Source of the DNA: Bacillota bacterium
GTDB lineage: Bacteria > Bacillota > Clostridia > Acetivibrionales > DSM-1351
DNA: 25,714 bases
Reading direction: 5' to 3'
Assembly: GCA_023391425.1 (NCBI GenBank)
Contig: JAEWAX010000056.1
Coordinates: 1-25,714 of the forward strand
This document shows, piece after piece, positions 23,600-25,714 of this stretch (positions are counted from its first letter, which is position 1; the number at the start of each line of letters is the position of its first letter). Made by a program: the position numbers and the translations under genes. The notes below the pieces were generated by a model, which worked only from the letters and a program-made list of their open reading frames with translations, had not been told where the DNA came from and did no database searches.

Positions 23600-23642
23600 G
23601 ACAGCGCCAATTTGGAAAACGAATTTGGCGCTGTCTTTTTTT
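23600..23642 (+). terminator. araD terminator
   Basis: An 11-bp GC-rich stem, GACAGCGCCAA / TTGGCGCTGTC (23600-23610 and 23625-23635), with a 14-nt loop is followed by seven T. Confidence 0.9.
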
Positions 23643-23894
23643 AGATTTTATGATATCTTTTATAAAAAAATATTTACTCTACTGTTATTCCGTTCGAAAT
23701 AATATCACAGTGCTTTATAACTCAATTTTTTTATAGTTGTCTACAAAAAATATGAATTGTTAACAAAACTTTATCATATAATATCGTTGTTAGAAAAATT
23801 AAAAGCTATTGTTTTTTTTATCCTTATGGAATAGAATTACATTAATGGGAAATATAAAACAATAGTCTGAAAAATTTTAGGGGGGACCACTATT
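23643..23894. other. Intergenic region before the aldose epimerase gene
   Basis: No gene is seen. A TATAAT at 23777-23782 is the likely -10 box, with no good -35 at standard distance. TTGTCTACAA (23737-23746) is a shortened relative of the AraR-like palindromes but may be chance. The start codon follows a GGGGGG-type site (TAGGGGGGACC). Confidence 0.35.
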
Positions 23895-24863
23895 ATGCAT
23901 TTTGACTACAAACAGTTTGAAAGGAAAGGGCTCGATATTATATCGTTGTACTACGTTGATGAGGAGAACGATGATAAAAAGGAAGTTTGGGTTTTACCAG
24001 GGCATGGCATGAATCTTTGTAAGTATAAAGCTAATGGTTTGAACATAATTGAGTTTGATCCTGACGAAATTAGAGAAGGCTTCTATGGTACCCCGCTTCT
24101 ATACCCAACACCGAATAGGGTTTATGAAGGTAAGATTAATTATAATGGTAAGGAGTATCCTCAAATTAAAAACGGTAAATTAATAACTATAAATGGCTTG
24201 TTACACAATGAACCCTTTAATGGGGTAAAAATTAGCAAGACAGAGAATAGTATTTCAGTTTCTGCTTATTTTGATTTTGTTGAAAAAAATCACTTGTTTG
24301 AGGCATTTCCATTTAAGCATAGATTAAATGTAAAGTATACCCTTGATAAATCTGGTGTACGATTTGATTACGAGATTGAGAGCAGAGAACAGGAGCAGAG
24401 TATTCCGTTTGGTATAGCGCTACACCCATATTTCTCAAAGCTTGATGGTGAAGACGAAACGGTTATAAGGGCACCGTATGAATATTCATACAAGACTTCT
24501 GATAACCTCATACCAACAGGAGAGTTGTTAGCAGTAGACGGGGAAACTAATCTATCTGATTATGTAGCAGTTGGCAATCTAGATTTAGACACAGTTTTCA
24601 CAGGAAACAAAAATAATGAGCCTGCTACTATTAAATATTCAAAGTCTGGTGTAAAAATAACTTTGAACAGTAGTGACGATTTTTCTCACATAGTCATATA
24701 CACACCAAAGGGGCAACGGTATTTCTGCATGGAAAACCAAACCTGTGCTACAAATGCACACAATATGTATAACCAAGGCATGGAAGATATTTCAGGACTT
24801 AAATTTGTTGAGCCTAATTCTAGGTTTGGTGGATTTGTGGAGTTTGTAACGGAAAAAATATAA
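23895..24863 (+). CDS. Aldose 1-epimerase (GalM-like mutarotase)
   Basis: 322 aa, cytoplasmic (no signal peptide). The GalM fold is indicated by GTPLLYPTPNRV (about 65-77), NGLLHNEPF with H104, the catalytic HPYF with H177, and VEPNSRFGG with E306, the conserved general base position. It interconverts alpha and beta anomers of aldoses, speeding entry of sugars released by the GH3 enzyme into AraA or ribokinase. The motifs around H104 differ from classical GalM (HGxxR), so the enzyme belongs to a divergent branch; sugar specificity is open. It has its own ribosome binding site and a terminator, and no operon partner. Confidence 0.82.
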   Translation: MHFDYKQFERKGLDIISLYYVDEENDDKKEVWVLPGHGMNLCKYKANGLNIIEFDPDEIREGFYGTPLLYPTPNRVYEGKINYNGKEYPQIKNGKLITINGLLHNEPFNGVKISKTENSISVSAYFDFVEKNHLFEAFPFKHRLNVKYTLDKSGVRFDYEIESREQEQSIPFGIALHPYFSKLDGEDETVIRAPYEYSYKTSDNLIPTGELLAVDGETNLSDYVAVGNLDLDTVFTGNKNNEPATIKYSKSGVKITLNSSDDFSHIVIYTPKGQRYFCMENQTCATNAHNMYNQGMEDISGLKFVEPNSRFGGFVEFVTEKI

Positions 24864-24909
24864 TGAAATATTAAAATAGGCTAGATAATTTAATAGGAAA
24901 TTAAATGAT

Positions 24910-24948
24910 TTTGGTCTGAGATAGAGAATATCTCAGACCAAATTTTTT
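24910..24948 (+). terminator. Terminator of the aldose epimerase gene
   Basis: A perfect 14-bp stem (24910-24923 and 24929-24942) with a 5-nt loop is followed by TTTTTT. Confidence 0.9.
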
Positions 24949-25019
24949 ATAAAAAAATGTGCTTTACCATGAAGAATTAAGCATTCAGAAAAATTAACTT
25001 TTTAAAAATCACCTTTTAT

Positions 25020-25066
25020 AAAGCGAAACCGCTTTAGTTGACTAAATTTTGCTATGGTGGTAGAAT
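25020..25066 (+). promoter_or_regulatory. Promoter and palindrome of the secreted-protein gene
   Basis: TTGACT (25038-25043), 17 bp and TAGAAT (25061-25066) precede the start by 34 bp. AAAGCG-AAAC-CGCTTT (25020-25035) ends 2 bp before the -35 box and could be an operator. Confidence 0.55.
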
Positions 25067-25100
25067 TTTATCATAATATAGTAAATTTTGGGAGGATAAA

Positions 25101-25714
25101 ATGAAAAAATTAGCATCCGTTTTATTATGTATTTGTATGATGCTTACAATGTTTACAGTACCTACATTTGCAGCGACTAGCAAAACGCTTACTACAGCAG
25201 AACAAAATATTGTAAAAGCATACCAAAAAACCATAGAAACAAAAGACGCCAAGTATATTAATAAATACAAGTATTCTGGCGTGACATTTGAGGTGGGAGA
25301 TTTAGAGGGCGTTTCAGTTAAAATACTTAACCCAAAGTATTCGAAGGTATATGATTCCAAAGTGAAAATGTATAAGCTTTGTATAAATGGGATTCTAGTT
25401 GTTACAGATGGTGAAATGCTAGGAATTACAAAAACTCCATCTGAAATTTATGTAAAAACTAAGAATAAAAAACTTTATGCATATGAGGAAGTATCTAATA
25501 GTAACCCGACTATGCTCACGGTAGAGGATTTATCTGAGAGTGAAACACTTGCAGTGGAAAAATATTTAACCTCATTATATGATGAGGATACAGCAAATGC
25601 TCTTATGTACCCGGAAGATGAAGATACATCAGATGATGAAGGTATAGGGGAGCCAGATTCAAATATAGATTCAGACGATGATGGTGATTCATCAGCAGAT
25701 GGTGTAGGAACACT
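25101..25714 (+). CDS. Secreted protein with acidic tail, 3'-partial
   Basis: The frame runs from the ATG at 25101, after GGGAGG, to the right edge with no stop (204 codons seen). A signal peptide, MKKLASVLLCICMMLTMFTVPTFA, with a probable cut after TFA-A (residues 24-25), starts the protein. Residues about 28-170 form a small, mixed Lys/Thr/Ser domain (SGVTFEVGDLEGVSVKIL, LCINGILVVTDGEM), not recognised. From about 173 it becomes Asp/Ser/Glu/Gly-rich (PEDEDTSDDEG, DSDDDGDSSADG). Such acidic stretches are often Ca2+-binding or spacer regions of exported or wall-linked proteins. It is separated from the sugar genes by a terminator and has its own promoter. Function is unknown. Confidence 0.8.
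   Translation, partial: MKKLASVLLCICMMLTMFTVPTFAATSKTLTTAEQNIVKAYQKTIETKDAKYINKYKYSGVTFEVGDLEGVSVKILNPKYSKVYDSKVKMYKLCINGILVVTDGEMLGITKTPSEIYVKTKNKKLYAYEEVSNSNPTMLTVEDLSESETLAVEKYLTSLYDEDTANALMYPEDEDTSDDEGIGEPDSNIDSDDDGDSSADGVGT

Noticed and set aside
23737..23746. TTGTCTACAA as an AraR site upstream of the aldose epimerase gene
   Set aside because: Arms are a base shorter, spacing differs from the araA/araR sites, and it is not placed at a clear promoter.
25052..25360. A 102-aa open frame on the - strand
   Set aside because: It lies opposite the secreted-protein gene, which has a signal peptide, ribosome binding site and promoter on the + strand.
1..25714. tRNA, rRNA or metabolite riboswitch genes
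   Set aside because: No stretch with tRNA, rRNA or recognised riboswitch signatures was seen on either strand, though this was judged by eye only.

Overview
The window is about 25.7 kb of AT-rich DNA with strong GGAGG-type ribosome binding sites, many hairpin-plus-T-tract terminators, GntR/LacI-type regulation and Clostridia-like protein sequences. It looks like a chromosomal segment of an anaerobic, plant-sugar-using Firmicute (Clostridia, perhaps Lachnospiraceae); the genus is inference. Most of it is a pentose and riboside catabolic island with one IS110-family insertion.

Layout. (1) 1-4384, + strand, surface and glycosylation block: the 3' part of a long heptad-repeat stalk protein that enters from the left edge, a terminator, then a short RmlA/SpsI-like sugar-1-phosphate nucleotidylyltransferase and a 640-aa protein joining a GT2/GT7-like glycosyltransferase, a SAM methyltransferase and a GT32-like glycosyltransferase. 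(2) 4442-9326, - strand: an AraC-type regulator, a cytoplasmic GH3 beta-xylosidase/alpha-L-arabinofuranosidase and araA. (3) 9586-12567, + strand: araR (GntR-LacI type) and an FGGY L-ribulokinase, divergent from araA. Both promoters carry a related TGTATGYACA palindrome just after the predicted transcription start, the probable AraR operators. (4) 12603-19917, + strand riboside operon: a LacI regulator fused to a ribokinase-like domain, a nucleoside hydrolase, a CUT1 sugar-binding lipoprotein, two permeases without an ATPase, and a stand-alone ribokinase. (5) About 20073-21474: an IS110-family element, transposase on the - strand, with a structured 184-nt leader that looks like a bridge RNA. 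(6) 21545-24863, + strand: an erythritol/L-threitol-type zinc dehydrogenase, araD with its own promoter, and an aldose epimerase, each followed by a terminator. (7) 25101 to the right edge: a secreted protein with an acidic Asp/Ser-rich tail, truncated by the window.

How the parts work together. Arabinosides or xylosides entering the cell are cut by the GH3 enzyme, the mutarotase interconverts anomers, and AraA, the FGGY kinase and AraD turn L-arabinose into D-xylulose 5-phosphate under AraR control. In parallel the CUT1 transporter may import ribosides that the nucleoside hydrolase splits, with ribokinase making ribose 5-phosphate. Both routes feed the pentose phosphate pathway. The transporter substrate and the dehydrogenase substrate are not determined by the sequence.

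Most notable: the candidate bridge RNA and 1400-bp-spaced direct repeats of the IS110 element; the LacI-ribokinase fusion with altered kinase motifs and paired operators 146 bp apart; the CUT1/nucleoside hydrolase riboside system; and the stalk protein beside a three-domain glycosyltransferase.
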